From NCBI GenBank assembly GCA_043802345.1, contig JAZDLC010000320.1, forward strand, positions 1 through 8,500: a stretch of DNA of 8,500 nt, in the 5' to 3' direction. This document shows, piece after piece, positions 7,097-8,500 of the stretch (position 1 is its first letter; each line of letters starts with the position of its first letter). Position numbers and translations under genes: made by a program. The DNA comes from JAZDLC01 sp043802345. Its GTDB lineage: Bacteria > Planctomycetota > B15-G4 > JADJEK01. The notes under the pieces are model-generated. The model was not told the origin of the DNA, did not search any database, and saw nothing but the letters and a program-made list of their open reading frames with translations.

Positions 7097-8500
7097 ATCG
7101 AGGTCGAGCGAATCGAAGGACCGGGTGGGACCGGATTCCTGGTGGCGGGATCTGTCCGCGGCGAGGTTCGCGGAGGGCTTCTCGGCAGACTTCTCGAACG
7201 AGAGCCCGAGCAGGCCCGGATCATCAAGCGGAATCCTCGTCGCACGGTGTTCGAGCTGCCATCGCCGTTCGGCCCCCTGATCGTGAAGCATTTCCGGGTG
7301 GCTGGTCTGGCCGATGCGCTGAAGGGCCTGCTGGGGAGGGATCGGGCGCGGACGGAGTGGAATGTCGCCCGAGCCCTGCGGGAGGCGGGTCTGCCAGCTC
7401 CCGAGCCGCTGGTGGTGAGTGCTCGACGGGGAGCAGTCGGCTTCACCCTGCTCGCCGTCCGGGCGATCCCGGATGCGGTTCCGCTGGGGGGGTTTCTGGA
7501 GGCGCGCTTTTGCCCGGGGGATGGCCGGGGCGAGGAAAAACGCCCCTGGGTTCGCGCGGCCGTGCGGCTGCTGTCGCGACTGCACGAGGCCGGGTTCGAG
7601 CACCGGGACTATCACGGCGGCAATCTCCTGGTGTCCGGGGAGGGGGATCCGGAGAGTTCGCTGACGGTGATCGATCTGCATCGGGTGCGAATTGGCGTGC
7701 GCGTTGGCACGGGGCGCAGAATCTCGGCCCTCGCGGATCTGCTTCATACTCTGCGCTTTTCCCTCGATCCGGAGGAGACGCGCTTCGCTCTTCATGAGTA
7801 CCTCGCGGCCGCGGGGGAGCGCACCGCGAGGATGGCGGCATGGGAGCGCCGGCTGAACTGCGCTCTTCTTGAGAGAGAGCGGCGCCGGATTCAGAGCCGG
7901 ACGAAGCGCTGTGTTCGGGAGAGCTCGCTGTTCGAACCGGTGCGGCTGGGTGGCGTGCGGGGGTACAAGCGCCGGGATGTTCGCCTGGAGGAGCTGTTCG
8001 CCGCCGTGGAGTCGGCCCGCCAGGCGCTCCAGATCGGCGGGCCGGACGTCCGATCGCTGGCACGCCGATCTTCGGTGGCGGTGGCGGACTGCGGCGCGCG
8101 GCGGGTTGCCGTGAAGCTGTACGAGCAGGATGGCTTCCGGCGGGGCGCGCGCGGCCGGCTTGGCAAGGGGCGCGCCGGCAAGGCGTATGTCGCGGCGCAT
8201 GGCCTGAAGGTGCGAGGTGTGCCGGTGCCGGAGGTGGTGGCCTGGCTCAGAACACCCGACCGGGCCTTCTGCGTGATGGAGGAAGTCCAGGAGGCGCAGC
8301 CGCTCTCGGTCCAGTCGTTCCGGCTGCTTCCCGGCGAGGAGCTGGGATCGGTCGCGGATCAGGCGGACCAGGCCGTTCTGCGTCTGCTCTGCTCGCTGTT
8401 CCGCTGCGGGGGACAGGTTCATGACCTCTCGCCGAAGAACATCCTGGTGCGGTGCGGGCCAGGCCTGGAGGCGGGGGCGGAGCTTTGCGATTTCGACGGT
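7097..8500 (+). CDS. Tandem double-domain lipopolysaccharide kinase (WaaP/InaA-like), 3' partial
   Basis: At least 468 residues are open to the right edge with no stop. Domain 1 (about 40-220) has the ATP-site Lys64 in IVKHF, TEW (86-88), catalytic loop HRDYHGGNLLV (169-179; Asp171, Asn176) and metal-site VIDLHR (191-196; Asp193). The IDLHR string is characteristic of WaaP, which phosphorylates heptose in the LPS inner core. Domain 2 (about 278 onward) has VAVKLY (Lys340), GKGRAGKAYVAAHGL (356-370), VMEEV, catalytic loop VHDLSPKNILV (441-451; Asp443, Asn448) and CDFDG (Asp465) at the window edge. Both domains keep the key residues, so both may be active. The start is uncertain: ATC at 7097 has an ideal ribosome binding site, while GTG at 7142 is the first ordinary start but would remove a likely N-terminal strand. 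It is divergent from the GT4 gene, and the pair fits LPS-core assembly. Confidence 0.85.
   Translation, partial: MEVERIEGPGGTGFLVAGSVRGEVRGGLLGRLLEREPEQARIIKRNPRRTVFELPSPFGPLIVKHFRVAGLADALKGLLGRDRARTEWNVARALREAGLPAPEPLVVSARRGAVGFTLLAVRAIPDAVPLGGFLEARFCPGDGRGEEKRPWVRAAVRLLSRLHEAGFEHRDYHGGNLLVSGEGDPESSLTVIDLHRVRIGVRVGTGRRISALADLLHTLRFSLDPEETRFALHEYLAAAGERTARMAAWERRLNCALLERERRRIQSRTKRCVRESSLFEPVRLGGVRGYKRRDVRLEELFAAVESARQALQIGGPDVRSLARRSSVAVADCGARRVAVKLYEQDGFRRGARGRLGKGRAGKAYVAAHGLKVRGVPVPEVVAWLRTPDRAFCVMEEVQEAQPLSVQSFRLLPGEELGSVADQADQAVLRLLCSLFRCGGQVHDLSPKNILVRCGPGLEAGAELCDFDG

Noticed and set aside
7486..7492. Run of seven G in the kinase gene as a possible phase-variation tract
   Set aside because: It encodes an in-frame Gly-Gly, and seven is short for slippage-based switching. 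The frame is intact on both sides and the genome is G+C-rich.
7060..7797. ATG-started + frame of 245 codons at the head of the kinase region
   Set aside because: The translation is Arg/Gly/Ser-rich with no motif, while the kinase motifs lie in another frame over the same bases. Its ATG was kept only as a frameshift alternative for the kinase start.
7091..8422. Long open frame of 443 codons on the - strand opposite the kinase gene
   Set aside because: It is antisense to a frame with two recognisable kinase domains. Its translation is rich in Arg, Pro and Gln with no motif, as expected from G+C-rich DNA.

Overview
The window is a G+C-rich (about two thirds by eye), densely coded bacterial chromosome segment. 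An outer-membrane, LPS-bearing Gram-negative is suggested by a WaaP/InaA-type sugar kinase beside a GT4 glycosyltransferase. The mix of M28-PDZ peptidase, carboxypeptidase-regulatory-like repeats and a secreted alpha/alpha-toroid protein recalls Acidobacteriota, Myxococcota, Planctomycetota or candidate phyla such as Eisenbacteria. That placement is an impression from gene content, not a classification.

Layout. (1) Positions 1-666, + strand: the C-terminal part of an M28 zinc aminopeptidase fused to a PDZ domain, cut by the left edge, with a possible terminator over its stop codon. (2) Positions 706-6982, - strand: five tightly packed genes reading right to left. They are a GT4 glycosyltransferase, a secreted prenyltransferase-like toroid protein with a HEAT-like tail, a membrane-anchored protein with six carboxypeptidase-regulatory-like beta modules, an M50 site-2-type membrane metalloprotease, and a membrane-anchored alpha/beta hydrolase. 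The first junction is a short gap. The next three are stop/start overlaps (ATGA, TGATG, TTGA), so the set is almost certainly one translationally coupled operon. (3) About 7097-8500, + strand, divergent from the operon: a long frame with two consecutive kinase domains of the lipopolysaccharide-kinase type. It has no ATG start and runs off the right edge.

How the genes may work together (inference). The kinase and the GT4 enzyme fit LPS-core or other envelope glycan assembly. The two exported proteins and the two membrane-anchored enzymes fit an envelope role. The M50 protease directly follows a single-pass membrane protein that could be its substrate. None of these roles is shown by the sequence itself.

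No stretch above 300 bases lacks a gene. The only real intergenic regions are the 39-base convergent gap (667-705) and the divergent gap (about 6983-7096), which holds a weak candidate promoter for the kinase. I saw no tRNA or rRNA gene, insertion sequence, CRISPR array or long direct repeat.
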